Source of the DNA: Sulfolobus islandicus Y.N.15.51
GTDB taxonomy: Archaea > Thermoproteota > Thermoprotei_A > Sulfolobales > Sulfolobaceae
Length of the DNA stretch: 64,000 bases
Assembly: GCF_000022485.1 (NCBI RefSeq)
Contig: NC_012623.1
Coordinates: 806,001 to 870,000, forward strand
Direction of reading: 5' to 3'
In this document: piece by piece, positions 45,230 through 56,389 of the stretch
How positions within the stretch are numbered: position 1 is the first letter of the stretch
How the letters are laid out: each line of letters begins with the position of its first letter
Notes under the pieces: generated by a model
The model's input: only the letters and a program-made list of their open reading frames with translations
The model's database searches: none
What the model was told of the DNA's origin: nothing
Position numbers and translations under genes: made by a program

Positions 45230-46279
45230 ATGAATGTCAAGATAGCTGCACTAGCTAGCCATTCTGCACTTGACGTTTTCGATGGAGCTAAAGATGAAGG
45301 TTTTCAAACAATAGGGCTGTGTAAAAAAGGAAGAGAAAGGCCTTATTTGGAATTTAAAGCAATCATGGATAAATGTATGATCTTGGATGATTTTAAAGAA
45401 ATAATCTCGGATAAGGTGCAAGATAGTTTACTCAGCGAAAATGCAATAATTGTTCCTAATAGGAGCTTAGCGGTTTATGTAGGTTATGATGGAATAGAAA
45501 ACATGAAAACAAAAGTCTTTGGCAACAGATATATGTTACGATGGGAAGAAAGAGTAGGCGAAAAGAATTATTATAAAATACTAAATGAGGCGAAAATCTC
45601 TATACCCAAATTATTCAAACCAGAAGAGATCGATAGACCAGTAATAGTTAAACTACCTGAGGCTAAAAGGAAAGTTGAAAGAGGATTCTTTTTTGCTGTA
45701 AACAAGGAAGATTTTGAAGTTAAACTTAACGAATTATTAAGAAATAACGTAATAGATAATAAAGGTTTAAAAAATATGGTAATAGAGGAATTCGTGTTCG
45801 GAGCTCACTTTAATCTTAACTACTTCTACAGCCCAATATTTAATAGACTAGAACTAATAAGCGTGGATAGAAGAATTCAAAGTGATTGGGATAGCTTATA
45901 TAGATTGCCTGCTGACATACAAATAAAATTAGGTAGGATACCAAGACTGATAGAGGTTGGCCATGAGCCAGTAACAATAAGAGAAAGTCTATTAGAAAAA
46001 GTCTTTGAGATAGGATATAGATTTGTAGAGGCCACACAAAAACTTGAACCTCCCGGAATAATAGGACCCTTTACTCTACAAGTTATGGTGACTCCAGATT
46101 TAGATCTTGTCGTATACGATGTCGCTCCAAGAATTGGGGGTGGTACAAATGCATATATGGGAATTGGGAGTCAATACTCTAAATTTTACTTCGGAAAGCC
46201 AATAAGTTTAGGAAGAAGAATAGCATTAGAGATAAAGCACGCTATAATAAATAATCTTACTGAAAAAATACTAACTTAA
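45230..46279 (+). CDS. PurP paralogue, copy 2
   Basis: 349 residues, begins [18 protein letters not shown] like copy 1, with ATP-grasp strand [19 protein letters not shown] and metal site [16 protein letters not shown]. The glycine-rich ATP loop of copy 1 (GAKGGKG) is replaced by EAKRKVERG, so catalytic properties may differ. Starts on the base after the copy 1 stop. Two PurP paralogues occur in several archaea and the role of the second is not settled. Confidence 0.82.
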   Translation: MNVKIAALASHSALDVFDGAKDEGFQTIGLCKKGRERPYLEFKAIMDKCMILDDFKEIISDKVQDSLLSENAIIVPNRSLAVYVGYDGIENMKTKVFGNRYMLRWEERVGEKNYYKILNEAKISIPKLFKPEEIDRPVIVKLPEAKRKVERGFFFAVNKEDFEVKLNELLRNNVIDNKGLKNMVIEEFVFGAHFNLNYFYSPIFNRLELISVDRRIQSDWDSLYRLPADIQIKLGRIPRLIEVGHEPVTIRESLLEKVFEIGYRFVEATQKLEPPGIIGPFTLQVMVTPDLDLVVYDVAPRIGGGTNAYMGIGSQYSKFYFGKPISLGRRIALEIKHAIINNLTEKILT

Positions 46280-46363
46280 TATGTCATTATGATTTTTACG
46301 TTAATTAAAGAGATACTACGAAAGTGTCTAGATTTCTATAATGATAAATAACGCATAGATATG

Positions 46364-46371
46364 TTTAAATA
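46364..46371 (+). promoter_or_regulatory. TATA box of purA
   Basis: TTTAAATA lies about 33-40 bp before ATG 46404, in the spacer after the purP genes; transcription would start within about ten bases of the start codon. Confidence 0.5.
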
Positions 46372-46403
46372 AGATAAAGTAGAGGTATACAAAACGGTGT
46401 TTG

Positions 46404-47411
46404 ATGCTAGAATTAATTGTTGGAGGATTTTTTGGTGATGAAGGAAAGGGAAAAGTAGCAGCTTATTTAGGTATTAAAGATAAACCAAAATTAAGTGTGA
46501 GAACAGGGTCTATTAATGCTGGCCATACAGTTACGTATTCAGGAAAGATATGGAAGCTAAGGATTATCCCATCTGCATTTGTAAATAAATCCACTGAATT
46601 AGCTCTAGCTCCCGGGGCACTTACGTCATTAGACGTCCTATTTAAAGAGATGAGGGAAACTGAAACTTATGATAGATTATATATTGATTCACATGTTGGA
46701 ATTATAACTGAAGATGAGGTAAGAGAGGAGAAAAACGATCCGTATCTTATGAATGTAATTGGGAGCACTGGCCAAGGCGTCGGATATGCGGAGAGTAAAA
46801 GAATATTAAGAAAGTTAAAGTTAGCAAAGGATTATAAAGAACTTGAAAAGTTCGTCATAGATGTTCCTAGTAAAATATTGGATTATTTAGAGAATGGTTA
46901 CAATATCCTTATAGAAGGAACTCAAGGACATTATCTAAGTCTATACCACGGCGAATATCCATATGTAACTAGTAGAAATACTACTGCATCAGGAATATTA
47001 AGCGAGGCCGGAATAGGACCAAAATATGTGGATCACATAATAATTACCTTCAAGAGCTACGTTACCAGAGTAGGAAAAGGCCCACTAGAGGGTGAGTTAA
47101 CAGAAGAAGAGGCAAAAAAACTTGGTTTGGCAGAATATGGTACAGTAACTGGGAGATTGAGGAGAGTTGCACCATTTAATACTAAACTTGCAAGAGAAGC
47201 CATTAGAATAAATTCAGCTACAATAGTCGCCATAACCAAATTAGACGCCCTATTTAAGGATGCGTATAGAGTCAGAGAATATGAAAAACTACCCACTGAA
47301 GCCAAGAAATGGTTAGATGAACTAGAAGAAGAACTAAAAACACCTATTGGACTTATTGGCACTGGAGAAGATGCATACGACATGATAGATCTTAGAGAGG
47401 AGGTGAAGTAA
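46404..47411 (+). CDS. purA: Adenylosuccinate synthetase
   Basis: 335 residues, the short archaeal form (bacterial enzymes have about 430). First GMP-synthesis-like P-loop [19 protein letters not shown]-binding INAGHTV, and [23 protein letters not shown] in outline. Makes adenylosuccinate from IMP, aspartate and GTP. ATG 46404 is preferred to TTG 46401. Abuts the FAD dehydrogenase gene with no gap, so the two are co-transcribed. Confidence 0.94.
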   Translation: MLELIVGGFFGDEGKGKVAAYLGIKDKPKLSVRTGSINAGHTVTYSGKIWKLRIIPSAFVNKSTELALAPGALTSLDVLFKEMRETETYDRLYIDSHVGIITEDEVREEKNDPYLMNVIGSTGQGVGYAESKRILRKLKLAKDYKELEKFVIDVPSKILDYLENGYNILIEGTQGHYLSLYHGEYPYVTSRNTTASGILSEAGIGPKYVDHIIITFKSYVTRVGKGPLEGELTEEEAKKLGLAEYGTVTGRLRRVAPFNTKLAREAIRINSATIVAITKLDALFKDAYRVREYEKLPTEAKKWLDELEEELKTPIGLIGTGEDAYDMIDLREEVK

Positions 47412-48821
47412 ATGAGCTCTTATGATGTTGTAATAATTGGAGGAGGTCCAGCTGGACTATTCGCTGCATATGAACTAGCGAATTTGGCTAAAGACAATGT
47501 TTCCAACTACAAGATACTATTAGTCGATAGGGGAGCCAGAGCAAGTAAAAGAACTTGCCCACTTTTGTCCCCGAAGGAGAAATGTACATTTTGTGATCCA
47601 TGCCATATTATGTATGGTTTTGGAGGAGCGGGAACGTTCAGTAGTGGAATAATAAACCTTAGGCCAGATATTGGAGGAGAATTGCATGAAATAACGAGAA
47701 GTTGGGATAAGGCACAAGAATTAATAAACTATGTTGATGATATTTTCGTAAAATTTGGAGCTCCAAAGGACAGGGTATTTGAACCAAATATGGAAAAAGT
47801 CAAAGAAATACAAAGAAGAGCTGCAAAGGTAGGTGCTGAGTTTGTTCCAATTAGACAAAGACATATGGGGACCGATAAAACACCATTAATAATAGAGAAT
47901 ATTGTAAACTACGTTGAGAAGAAGGGAATTAAAATCGGTGAACTAACGGAGGTCATAGATATAGAGAAGAAGGGTAATAAATTCTTACTTAAAACTTCAA
48001 GAGGTGAAATAGAGTCTAGAATAGTCATTGCAGCTCCTGGTAGAGCTGGTGCTAAATGGTTCTATGAGCAAGCTAAAAAATTAGGAGTTGATACCATACC
48101 AGGGCCATTGGATATAGGAGTAAGAGTAGAAACTGAGTCTTTTGTATTTGATGAACTTACAGAAGCTGTATGGGATCCCAAGGTAATATTATACTCTAAG
48201 AGGTACGATGATAAAGTAAGGACGTTCTGTGTTAATCCAAGAGGATATATTATGAAAGAGGTTTACGATGACGGAACTATTGGAGTTAATGGAGAAACTT
48301 ATGTCGATAAAAAGAGCAATAATACTAATTTTGCGTTCTTAACTACGATTAAACTTTCAGATCCACTTGAGGATACTATAGAATATGGCAAGAGCATAGC
48401 TAGATTAATGACTAGACTAGGTGGTGGGAAACCAATATTACAAAGGCTAATAGATTTTCAAAAAGGAAGAAGGAGCACGTGGGAGAGAATAAATAGGTCT
48501 ACCGTAAAACCAACCTTAAGAGATGTGACACCAGGAGACATAAGTATGGGACTTCCTTACAGAGTAGTAGATAATTTAATAGATGGTTTAGAAAGGCTAG
48601 ATAGTATAGCACCAGGTATATTCTCTTCAAATACGCTGCTATATGCACCAGAAATAAAATACTATAGCGTAAGAGCTGTAGTGGATAATAATATGGAAAC
48701 TGTAGTTGATAATTTATTCGCAGCTGGTGATGGAACTGGACTTTCTAGAGGAATAAACGTAGCTGCCGCAACTGGTATATTAGCTGCAAGAGGAATTGCT
48801 ATTAAGTTAGGGTTAGATTAA
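47412..48821 (+). CDS. FAD-dependent dehydrogenase (COG2509-like)
   Basis: 469 residues. N-terminal FAD fold [17 protein letters not shown]; a four-cysteine stretch [16 protein letters not shown] at about 50-65 that may bind an Fe-S cluster or metal; [14 protein letters not shown]; and the C-terminal FAD motif [22 protein letters not shown]. The family is widespread but has no proven reaction. Starts on the base after purA and precedes the AhbAB gene by 26 bp. Confidence 0.82.
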   Translation: MSSYDVVIIGGGPAGLFAAYELANLAKDNVSNYKILLVDRGARASKRTCPLLSPKEKCTFCDPCHIMYGFGGAGTFSSGIINLRPDIGGELHEITRSWDKAQELINYVDDIFVKFGAPKDRVFEPNMEKVKEIQRRAAKVGAEFVPIRQRHMGTDKTPLIIENIVNYVEKKGIKIGELTEVIDIEKKGNKFLLKTSRGEIESRIVIAAPGRAGAKWFYEQAKKLGVDTIPGPLDIGVRVETESFVFDELTEAVWDPKVILYSKRYDDKVRTFCVNPRGYIMKEVYDDGTIGVNGETYVDKKSNNTNFAFLTTIKLSDPLEDTIEYGKSIARLMTRLGGGKPILQRLIDFQKGRRSTWERINRSTVKPTLRDVTPGDISMGLPYRVVDNLIDGLERLDSIAPGIFSSNTLLYAPEIKYYSVRAVVDNNMETVVDNLFAAGDGTGLSRGINVAAATGILAARGIAIKLGLD

Positions 48822-48847
48822 TATATCACGTTAACGCCTTTTTAATT

Positions 48848-49831
48848 ATGGATTTATCCGAAATTTCAGATATTGATAAGGAAATATTAATGAAACTAGA
48901 ATACAACTTTCCCTTTGACCCTCAACCTTTTAAAATTATTAGTGAAGAATTAAAAATTTCTGAGGAAGAATTATTAAATAGAATTAAAAAATTGCTAGAA
49001 GATGGTATAGTTAAAAGAATAGGAATGTATGTTAGTTTTAGAGCAAAAGGAATGGATGGAGCTTTAATTGCAGCACGTATACCTCAAGATAAGATAGAAA
49101 AGTTTAGAAAGATTGCGCTAGGAATTAAAGAACTAACCCACAATTATGTTAGAGATCATCCAAAGTATAACATATGGTTTGTTTTAAAGGCAAGCGATAG
49201 AGATACGCTTAACAAGAATGTTAAAGAATTACTAAGCCAGGTGGATTGTAATGATTATGTCATATTATATTCTAAAAGAACATTGAAATTAAGTGTAAAA
49301 TATGATGTCATAAGAGGTGTATCATGGAGTCCTAACAATACCATAAAAAGTCTTAATAAAGTTCCTACTGCGGAAGAACTAGGGATAGACAAACAGCTAT
49401 TAACAGAGTTATCTTATCCATTAAAAATCTCACAAAGACCATTTAAAGAAATAGCGGAAAAACATAAAATGAAAGAAGATGAGCTAATCGAATTAGTTAG
49501 AGAATTATATGATAAAAATGTAATTAAAGATTATGGGGCAACCCTTAATGGAGAGAAAATAGGAATAGTTGAAAACGGGATGGTTCTGCTAGATACTAGT
49601 AATATAGAAAAAACTTGTGAAAAACTAGCTTTAAACATTCCAGAGGCTACACATGTAGTACTTAGAGAATCTAACGATGAAGGCTGGAAATATTTGTGTT
49701 ATAGTATGATACATGCAAGTAGGAAAGAAACTATAAGAAATGTAGCAAATGAGATCTCGAAAGAAACAGATTCAAGAAGTTACATGATATTGTTCAGCCT
49801 AGAGAACCTAAAACCTGGGATCGTTATTTAG
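48848..49831 (+). CDS. ahbAB: Siroheme decarboxylase, AhbA-AhbB fusion
   Basis: 327 residues made of two Lrp/AsnC-like halves, each a winged helix followed by a ligand domain: DKEILMKLEYNFPFDPQPFK...VKRIGMYVSF in the first and DKQLLTELSYPLKISQRPFK...VIKDYGATL in the second. The FP-x-PF/RPF pattern is typical of AhbA/AhbB, which decarboxylate siroheme to didecarboxysiroheme in the archaeal haem pathway. The two subunits are usually separate genes and are fused here. No other haem genes adjoin it. Confidence 0.82.
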   Translation: MDLSEISDIDKEILMKLEYNFPFDPQPFKIISEELKISEEELLNRIKKLLEDGIVKRIGMYVSFRAKGMDGALIAARIPQDKIEKFRKIALGIKELTHNYVRDHPKYNIWFVLKASDRDTLNKNVKELLSQVDCNDYVILYSKRTLKLSVKYDVIRGVSWSPNNTIKSLNKVPTAEELGIDKQLLTELSYPLKISQRPFKEIAEKHKMKEDELIELVRELYDKNVIKDYGATLNGEKIGIVENGMVLLDTSNIEKTCEKLALNIPEATHVVLRESNDEGWKYLCYSMIHASRKETIRNVANEISKETDSRSYMILFSLENLKPGIVI

Positions 49832-50617
49832 TTTAGAGAAAGCTCCTTTTATTTTTAACACAGATGTAGATTTAACAAGTTTTTCAATAAACTCATGATT
49901 TGAGATGTTACCTTCGTACTCTAAATAAAAGTAGTATTGCCAAGGTATCGATTTCAGTGGCCTAGAATAGATCATCAAAATATTTATGTTGTAGTCATAA
50001 AATACTTGAAGAACTTTATAAAGAGCACCAGGTTTATGAGGAACAGTAAATAATATCATGGACTTATTTCCATTGGAGCTCATTTCTTTAGATAGAACTA
50101 TGAATCTAGTATAGTTATTATGTGAATTAATCGTAAGGAGAACTTTTAAATTGTAAAGCTTGGCCGCAAAAGTAGAGCAAATAGCTGCAGCCTCTGAATC
50201 TTGAGATACGATTTGTGCTGCTTTTGAAGTGCTTTCTACTGGTATGTATTCATTAAAGCCTAACTCCTTTAACTTTTCTCTAGCCTCATTAAAAGCATGG
50301 GGATGTGAGTATATTCTCTTGATCTGACTTAAATCATTACTTCTGGTTGCCAGAGCTAATTCTATCTTTCTCTCAATTTCACCTATGACATATATATTAT
50401 CATAGTTGTAGAGATTATCAAGGGTTTCATTTACTGGTCCTTCTAGGCTATTTTCTATGGGAACTACACCTATGGAACCTTCTCTTTCATCGACTTTCTT
50501 AAATACTAAAGATATTATTGATTCACTCTTCAAATTTCCTTTATTAAGCAGAGTAGCTGCTTCATGTGTAAAACTTCCCTCTGGACCTAAATAATAAATT
50601 CCATCCGCATCTACCAC
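49808..50617 (-). CDS. pheA: Prephenate dehydratase
   Basis: 269 residues. Forms phenylpyruvate. Catalytic domain with YYLGPEGSFTHEAA, GVVPIENSLEGPVNETLD and the Thr-Arg-Phe motif in NNYTRFIVLS, followed by an ACT domain (VPHKPGALYKVLQVFYDYNINI, YSRPLKSIPWQYYFYLEYEG in outline) for phenylalanine feedback. The end overlaps the converging AhbAB gene by 24 bp. Confidence 0.93.
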   Translation of the reverse strand: MVDADGIYYLGPEGSFTHEAATLLNKGNLKSESIISLVFKKVDEREGSIGVVPIENSLEGPVNETLDNLYNYDNIYVIGEIERKIELALATRSNDLSQIKRIYSHPHAFNEAREKLKELGFNEYIPVESTSKAAQIVSQDSEAAAICSTFAAKLYNLKVLLTINSHNNYTRFIVLSKEMSSNGNKSMILFTVPHKPGALYKVLQVFYDYNINILMIYSRPLKSIPWQYYFYLEYEGNISNHEFIEKLVKSTSVLKIKGAFSKLNNDPRF

Positions 50618-50646
50618 CTAAAATCTCTACATAAGAGACTTATAAA

Positions 50647-51864
50647 CTATTCTACAATTTTAACATCTATACCTTCATTTGCCAGATTCGTCAAAAGTAA
50701 GCTAAGAGCTTCTGAAGATTGAAGCTCGAAAGTTATATATATTTTAGTATATCCCGGTAGTACATCGCTACTATGCCTATCATGAACTATATCAATTATA
50801 TTACCTCGGATCTTAACCACATAACTTAATACTTTATTTAGTTGCCCTGGCTTATCTGGAACTATTACTCTTACTTTGACAACTCTTTTTTGTCTATATA
50901 AAAACTTCTCAGTGAGAGTAGACAATAAAGATAGGTCAATATTCCCTCCACTTACTAGTGAAATTACTTTTTTGTCTATTCCATTCACTTTGACCTTTCC
51001 TGAAATTAGTGACGCAAGTGCAGCAGCCCCTGCTCCTTCTGCTAATGTTTTACTTCTTTCCAGTAGTAAAACTATTGCTTCAGCTATTTCTTCATCATCT
51101 ACTAATACTATATCATCTACTAACTCATTAATGATACCAAAGGTTAATTCAGAAGGATACTTAACCAGTATGCCGTCAGCTATAGAATAGCCGGGCTCTA
51201 TTTCTACAAGCCTTCCTAGATCTTTAGAAACCTTCATAGAAGGAGAAGAGGAAGACTGAACGCCTATTATCTTGACATTTGGGAATCTATACTTTAAAGC
51301 TATACTTATACCAGAAATTAGTCCTCCACCTCCTATTGGAATAATCACGTAATCTGGTTCAACATCGTATAATTCTAATCCTATAGTACCCTGCCCTACT
51401 ATCACGTCTAAATCGCCATAAGGATGAACAAATATTAAACCAGTGTTTTGAATCAATTCTTCAGCTTTCTTCATACTCTCATGCAAGTACTTACCATATA
51501 GTACCACATCTGCCCCATAGGATCTTGTAGCTAAATACTTAGAAGCTGGAGCTGTTTCTGGCATCACTATAGTTGATCTAATATTCAACGTTGAAGCAGC
51601 ATATGCAACTCCTTGAGCGTGATTACCTGCTGAGACAGCAATAACGCCTTTCTTTTTTTCTTCCTCCTTCAGAGATAACAGTTTATTGAAGGCACCTCTA
51701 ACTTTAAATGATCCCGTTTTCTGTAAGTTTTCTAATTTAAGATAAACTTTTGCGTTTGTAATCCTAGAAAATGTTGTGGAATAGTCTATTGGAGTAGTAT
51801 GTACATATTTTTCTATTTTCTCTTTTGCTAGTCTAATTCTATCAAAATATTCTAAATAATTCAT
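50647..51864 (-). CDS. ilvA: Threonine ammonia-lyase with ACT domain
   Basis: 405 residues. PLP lysine in [13 protein letters not shown], glycine-rich phosphate loop [11 protein letters not shown], and [10 protein letters not shown]. The C-terminal 75 residues form one ACT-like regulatory domain ([21 protein letters not shown]). Deaminates threonine to 2-oxobutyrate for isoleucine synthesis or breakdown. The short single-ACT form resembles the catabolic type by length. Confidence 0.92.
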   Translation of the reverse strand: MNYLEYFDRIRLAKEKIEKYVHTTPIDYSTTFSRITNAKVYLKLENLQKTGSFKVRGAFNKLLSLKEEEKKKGVIAVSAGNHAQGVAYAASTLNIRSTIVMPETAPASKYLATRSYGADVVLYGKYLHESMKKAEELIQNTGLIFVHPYGDLDVIVGQGTIGLELYDVEPDYVIIPIGGGGLISGISIALKYRFPNVKIIGVQSSSSPSMKVSKDLGRLVEIEPGYSIADGILVKYPSELTFGIINELVDDIVLVDDEEIAEAIVLLLERSKTLAEGAGAAALASLISGKVKVNGIDKKVISLVSGGNIDLSLLSTLTEKFLYRQKRVVKVRVIVPDKPGQLNKVLSYVVKIRGNIIDIVHDRHSSDVLPGYTKIYITFELQSSEALSLLLTNLANEGIDVKIVE

Positions 51865-51887
51865 CCGTAAAACCCTGCCTTCATCAA

Positions 51888-52403
51888 TTACTCAGATTTC
51901 GAGGGCTTCTTCATAATCTCATTAATTTTTGCATTTAATTTTTTAAACGTATCTCCAAGCGTCTCTGGCATAACCTTAGTGTTAAAAATAACTGGCATAA
52001 AATTGGAATCACCATTCCATCTTGGCACGATGTGAACGTGAACGTGAGCTTCTATACCTGCTCCAGCTACTCTACCTATATTTACACCTATATTAAAACC
52101 GTCTGGGGTATAAATTTCTCTTATAGCCTTTATTGCAACACTAATTAAATTAAATATATCTAATGCCTCATCATTACTTAAAAGCTCAATTGAAGGGACA
52201 TGCTTGTAAGGGACAACCATTACATGAGCAGTATTATAAGGGAATGCATTAAGTATTATGAAAGCATATTTTCCCCTATATACTACGTAATTTTGCTCAT
52301 CATTTTCTTCTTTTATTACTCTACAAAATAGGCATTCATCTTGTTTTAGCTTGCTAGTTTCAGAAATATACTTAGCTCTCCATGGTGCCCATAAAATATC
52401 CAT
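51888..52403 (-). CDS. HIT-family hydrolase
   Basis: 171 residues from ATG 52403 ([15 protein letters not shown]). The histidine triad is [10 protein letters not shown] at about 105-114, and a zinc pair is likely in CLFCRV with H in [12 protein letters not shown]. The W-APWRAKYI start is typical of the Ap4A-hydrolase/phosphorylase-like branch. Cleaves dinucleoside polyphosphates or nucleotide-phosphoramidates; substrate unknown. The longer frame from 52427 is not needed. Confidence 0.9.
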   Translation of the reverse strand: MDILWAPWRAKYISETSKLKQDECLFCRVIKEENDEQNYVVYRGKYAFIILNAFPYNTAHVMVVPYKHVPSIELLSNDEALDIFNLISVAIKAIREIYTPDGFNIGVNIGRVAGAGIEAHVHVHIVPRWNGDSNFMPVIFNTKVMPETLGDTFKKLNAKINEIMKKPSKSE

Positions 52404-52442
52404 AAGTAAGATATACTTCAATGACACATAAAATATTAACTT

Positions 52443-53417
52443 TTACTCTTCCGCGTCCCTTATTCCTTCTTCAGTTAACGCAAACACTACTTCTCCTTCT
52501 GGTAAATGTGGTGCATCAACAACTCTAGCTATTCTTCTATTTCCTCTACTCTTTTTAAGCTGAATTCTTATCCCTGGTACGTGATAAAGAGTATGACCAC
52601 CTACTGCTACGGTAGGATCTCCATAAAACATATCTGGCCTAGCCATTACTTGATTAGTTATAATCACTGCAATATCATAAACCTCTGCAAGTCTGGTTAA
52701 TTGATGCAAGTGTTTGTTTAACTTCTGTTGCCTTACGGCTAAATTTTCTCTTCCAGGATATTCTGCCCTGAAATGTGAAGTTACAGAATCTACAACAATT
52801 AATTTAATTGAAGGATCTTTGCTAACTAACTCTTGTAAATCATCAACAATAGCTATTTGGTGATCTGTATTTATCGCTCTTATATAATATATATTGTTCA
52901 TGACATTATCGATATCTAATCCTAGAGCTTTAGCCATATTTTCAATTCTTTCCCACCTAAAAGTACCTTCTGTATCTATATAAACTGCTTTACCAGATAA
53001 GCCACCCTTCTCGGGTGGTAATTGTACATTAACACTTAGCTGGTGACATAGCTGAGTCTTACCAGACCCAAACTCACCGAAGAATTCCGTCATAGTCCTA
53101 GTTTCTATACCACCAGCTAAAAGACCGTCTAATGCTTGACTACCAGTAGATATTTTCTTAACATTCATTCGCTCCTTTTTGACCTCTAAAGCTGTCTTAA
53201 ACCTTATATCTAATGCGTCTCTCGCTTCTTTAATTATCTTTTGCGCAGTAGATAACGGAATACCAGCTGCTACACTCAGATCTTGTGGAGATGCAACTGC
53301 TAAGGTTTCAAGAGAAGAGTAACCAGCTTCTATTAGCTTATTAATTACAGTCTGGCTAATTCCAGGCAAATCATTAATCGTTTTTATACTCTTTTTCTGC
53401 TCAACTTCATTTGACAT
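52443..53417 (-). CDS. radA: DNA recombinase RadA (RecA/Rad51 family)
   Basis: 324 residues. N-terminal helix-hairpin-helix ([21 protein letters not shown]), linker, then the ATPase core with Walker [15 protein letters not shown] (about 115-128), Walker [16 protein letters not shown] and loops L1/L2 ([33 protein letters not shown]). Forms filaments on ssDNA for strand exchange. Complete, no intein. Stand-alone gene. Confidence 0.97.
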
Positions 53418-53473
53418 CTATTATCACCAGACACTTATACTAGACAAATACCTCTACTTTCTAATTTTTATAT

Positions 53474-53998
53474 TTATCCACCGCGCCTTAAATACCATCC
53501 TATATCTTTAACTGGTATTACCTCGTATACTCCTCTCTTCCTATTTTCGACCTTTGCATACGCTATAAAATTGTTCATTTTATCCACAATTATCACATCA
53601 TTATAATTATACGCAGAACTAATATATATAGGCTTTTTATATATAATCTTATATATCAAATTGTAATCTGATATTACTAACTTATTCTCGCACATTTCAG
53701 CTAAATACCTTCCGAAAGCCAAAGTAGGCAAGATCTCAGATCTATCATAAATAATTATTGGTGTACCAACGGAGTATGGATGAAAACCTTTACTCAATAG
53801 TCCACTTAGGAACTCCAGTAAACGGTCATTATTTACACTATTATTAGCTAACATAAACAACTGATTATATTTGCCTTTAAGCTCATAGAATGACTTGTTA
53901 GTTATAAATGTACTTAACTTATTTACACAACCATATCTTGAGAAAATAACCTCAAGTTTGGGTTTAACTTCATCTATTCCAACCTTACTAAAACTCAT
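53474..53998 (-). CDS. PUA-domain (Nip7-like) RNA-binding protein
   Basis: About 174 residues from ATG 53998 (MSFSKVGIDEVKPK). An N-terminal alpha/beta region is followed by a PUA-like C-terminal domain (KKPIYISSAYNYNDVIIVDKMNNFIAYAKVEN in outline). Overlaps the start of its neighbour's end region by a few bases, being directly downstream of the NSUN methyltransferase, as if supplying a targeting domain in trans. The resemblance to Nip7 (rRNA maturation) is moderate. Confidence 0.65.
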   Translation of the reverse strand: MSFSKVGIDEVKPKLEVIFSRYGCVNKLSTFITNKSFYELKGKYNQLFMLANNSVNNDRLLEFLSGLLSKGFHPYSVGTPIIIYDRSEILPTLAFGRYLAEMCENKLVISDYNLIYKIIYKKPIYISSAYNYNDVIIVDKMNNFIAYAKVENRKRGVYEVIPVKDIGWYLRRGG

Positions 53999-54000
53999 CT

Positions 54001-55020
54001 TTATTCCTTCTTTAAAAGGCATAGGAAAAACCCCTCAGTACCTTGTGTATGAGGGAAAAATCTTAAACAATTCTTCACATCGATATTAAATTTAGTATTA
54101 TAATATTCTACGTATCCGTTAGAAGCAGGATATCCTTCTACACTCATGGTTTTCATACCTAATTCTTCGATAGCGAAATTAACAATTAATTCATTCTCTT
54201 CTGGTGCAACGCTACATGTTGAATAAACGATATAACCGCCCTCTTTCAATAGCTCATATGCTATCTCGATTAGAGATAGCTGTGAATATGCAAAATCCCT
54301 TAAGTCATCAATTGTGGTTTTATATCGCCTAGTAGGATCCTTTTGTATTAATCCTTCACCGCTACAAGGTGCGTCTAATAAGATTCTATCGAATTGAAAT
54401 TTATTTATTCTTCTTAAATTTAATACATCGGTTTTGACTAATACAACATTCTCTGCCCCTAACCTATTAACATTACTGAGAAGAGCTCTAATCCTACTAC
54501 GCTTTTTCTCAACTGCTACTACCAAACCTTTATTCTGCATTATTTGAGATACTTGTGTAGTTTTTCCACCAGGTGCCGCAGCCATATCCAAAACAAAATC
54601 ATCTTGTGAAGGATTTAGGACATACGCGGGTACCATAGAAGCTAGCCCTTGAATATGATAATATCCCATGAGATACTCAAGTGTAGAACCTAGAGACGGC
54701 ATAGGTGGAGTTCTTTTAATTATATAACCATGCTGAAGCCATTTGACCTTTTCCAAAATGAATCCTTTCTCTGACATCATTTCTTCCAATTTTTTGCAGT
54801 CAGTTCTCAACGTATTACATCTAATACTCTTTTTTAATGGAAAACTACAAGAATTTAGATATTCTTCTAATTCTTCTTTACTACTAAACATATTCAAATA
54901 TCGTTCTATCATATAATCTAAAAATCCATACTTAGAGGCTAATCTTTTAGCCTTATAACTAGGAGAAATATGAAACAAATTGGCATTTTCACTTAAATAC
55001 CTCGCTATGCGATTTTCCAT
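54001..55020 (-). CDS. RNA (cytosine-5) methyltransferase, NOL1/NOP2/Sun family
   Basis: 339 residues. SAM fold with [15 protein letters not shown], and the two family cysteines in [16 protein letters not shown] (motif IV) and [12 protein letters not shown] (motif VI). The N-terminal 100 residues resemble the RRM-like domain of Sun proteins; no PUA domain is attached, but a PUA gene follows immediately. Target tRNA or rRNA. Divergent from the CYTH gene with 9 bp between starts. Confidence 0.92.
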   Translation of the reverse strand: MENRIARYLSENANLFHISPSYKAKRLASKYGFLDYMIERYLNMFSSKEELEEYLNSCSFPLKKSIRCNTLRTDCKKLEEMMSEKGFILEKVKWLQHGYIIKRTPPMPSLGSTLEYLMGYYHIQGLASMVPAYVLNPSQDDFVLDMAAAPGGKTTQVSQIMQNKGLVVAVEKKRSRIRALLSNVNRLGAENVVLVKTDVLNLRRINKFQFDRILLDAPCSGEGLIQKDPTRRYKTTIDDLRDFAYSQLSLIEIAYELLKEGGYIVYSTCSVAPEENELIVNFAIEELGMKTMSVEGYPASNGYVEYYNTKFNIDVKNCLRFFPHTQGTEGFFLCLLKKE

Positions 55021-55029
55021 CAGAGAATA

Positions 55030-55590
55030 ATGATCGAAAAAGAGGTTAAAATAGTAGTTGAGTACCCATCATTAGACGAGTTAAGAGAATCGTTGGAGAA
55101 AGAACTAAAATTATTGGATATAGAAAAACAAGAAGATATTTACTTTAATTATGTTTATCGAAATTTCAAAATAACTGATGAAGCAGTTAGAATAAGGGTT
55201 AACAATAAGAGAATAGAGCTTACGTATAAAGGGCCTAAATTACATTCCTCATTAAAGGCTCGAGAAGAAATATCTATAGTTGTAAATGACCTTAATAAAA
55301 CAATCGAACTTTTGAGGAAAATAGGGTTTTATCCCGTTATAACTATCAAAAAGACTAGAATAAATTACTTAGATAAATCATTTATTATATCATTAGATTT
55401 AGTCGAGAACTTAGGTCAATTTATAGAAATAGAGGCCATTAGTGAAATTAGTGATCAAGAGATCCATAACTATACTTCCAGCTTCATTAGAAAATATAAG
55501 ATAAAAGGAAAGTTAACGACAAAATCTTATCTAGAGTTATTAATTGATAAATATGAAGCGAATCCCAAGTCAAATAGCAATACTTACTGA
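55030..55590 (+). CDS. CYTH-domain (CyaB-like) triphosphate-binding protein
   Basis: 186 residues. The CYTH signature [11 protein letters not shown] (E-x-E-x-K variant EKEVK) begins at residue 3, with alternating basic strands [23 protein letters not shown] and further charged strands lining a triphosphate tunnel. Family activities include class IV adenylate cyclase, thiamine triphosphatase and inorganic triphosphatase; which applies is not clear. The 3' end overlaps the SAM hydrolase gene by 38 bp. Confidence 0.85.
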   Translation: MIEKEVKIVVEYPSLDELRESLEKELKLLDIEKQEDIYFNYVYRNFKITDEAVRIRVNNKRIELTYKGPKLHSSLKAREEISIVVNDLNKTIELLRKIGFYPVITIKKTRINYLDKSFIISLDLVENLGQFIEIEAISEISDQEIHNYTSSFIRKYKIKGKLTTKSYLELLIDKYEANPKSNSNTY

Positions 55591-56389
55591 CTTTGGGGTT
55601 AACGATAACTATAACGGGGTAATGGAGGCAGTAATAAGGAAAATAAACCCAGAGGCCAAAATCACCTATATAACTGGAAATAGCAAACCTTTTAACTTGA
55701 TTGCTGGTGCATATCTATTATATACCTCTTATAAATATTTTCCTAGAAATACGATATTTCTTGTAGTTATAGATCCAGGAGTGGGTACTAGTAGAAGGCC
55801 CTTAATAGTAAAAACAAAAAATTATGTATTTATAGGTCCAAATAATGGCGTACTATACCCAGCTATAACTTCTGAGGAAATAATAAAAATTGTAGAAATA
55901 AAAAACGAGAAGGTATATTTAGCTAAAACAATTTCGAATACTTTCCACGGTAGAGATATCTTCTCCGTAGCTGCTGCTCTTATCTCAATTGGAGTAGAGC
56001 TTGATACATTCGGAAACCAAGTAAGATACGAAGATCTTACAAAATTAGATTTTACCTATAAATCGTCAAGGAATGAAATTTGCGGAAAGGTTCTTTACGT
56101 AGACCATTTTGGAAATGTAGCAACTAGTATACCTAAAGAAGCTTTGTTAAACAACTTCAAATATGGTGAAAACGTAGAGATAAAAGTAAATAATTCCAAA
56201 CATAAGTGTAGATTCGTGAAAACATTCGGTTACGGAATGGAAAACGAGTTGTTGATTTACTTCAACGGTTATTTTCTGGTCGAGATAGGAATTAATAAAG
56301 GGAGTGCAAAAGATAAATTAAACGTTAGAGAAGGTGATGAGATCTGTCTAGAGGGTTATATCCAGGAAGATTTCAGCCATTCCATCTAG
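55553..56389 (+). CDS. SAM hydrolase (DUF62, S-adenosyl-L-methionine hydroxide adenosyltransferase)
   Basis: 278 residues from ATG 55553 ([15 protein letters not shown]). Family motifs: [17 protein letters not shown] with the acidic residue, [29 protein letters not shown] and [14 protein letters not shown]. The fold is that of fluorinase; archaeal members split SAM to adenosine and methionine using hydroxide. Overlaps CYTH upstream and nadM downstream by 46 bp, giving a compact three-gene unit. Confidence 0.92.
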   Translation: MKRIPSQIAILTDFGVNDNYNGVMEAVIRKINPEAKITYITGNSKPFNLIAGAYLLYTSYKYFPRNTIFLVVIDPGVGTSRRPLIVKTKNYVFIGPNNGVLYPAITSEEIIKIVEIKNEKVYLAKTISNTFHGRDIFSVAAALISIGVELDTFGNQVRYEDLTKLDFTYKSSRNEICGKVLYVDHFGNVATSIPKEALLNNFKYGENVEIKVNNSKHKCRFVKTFGYGMENELLIYFNGYFLVEIGINKGSAKDKLNVREGDEICLEGYIQEDFSHSI

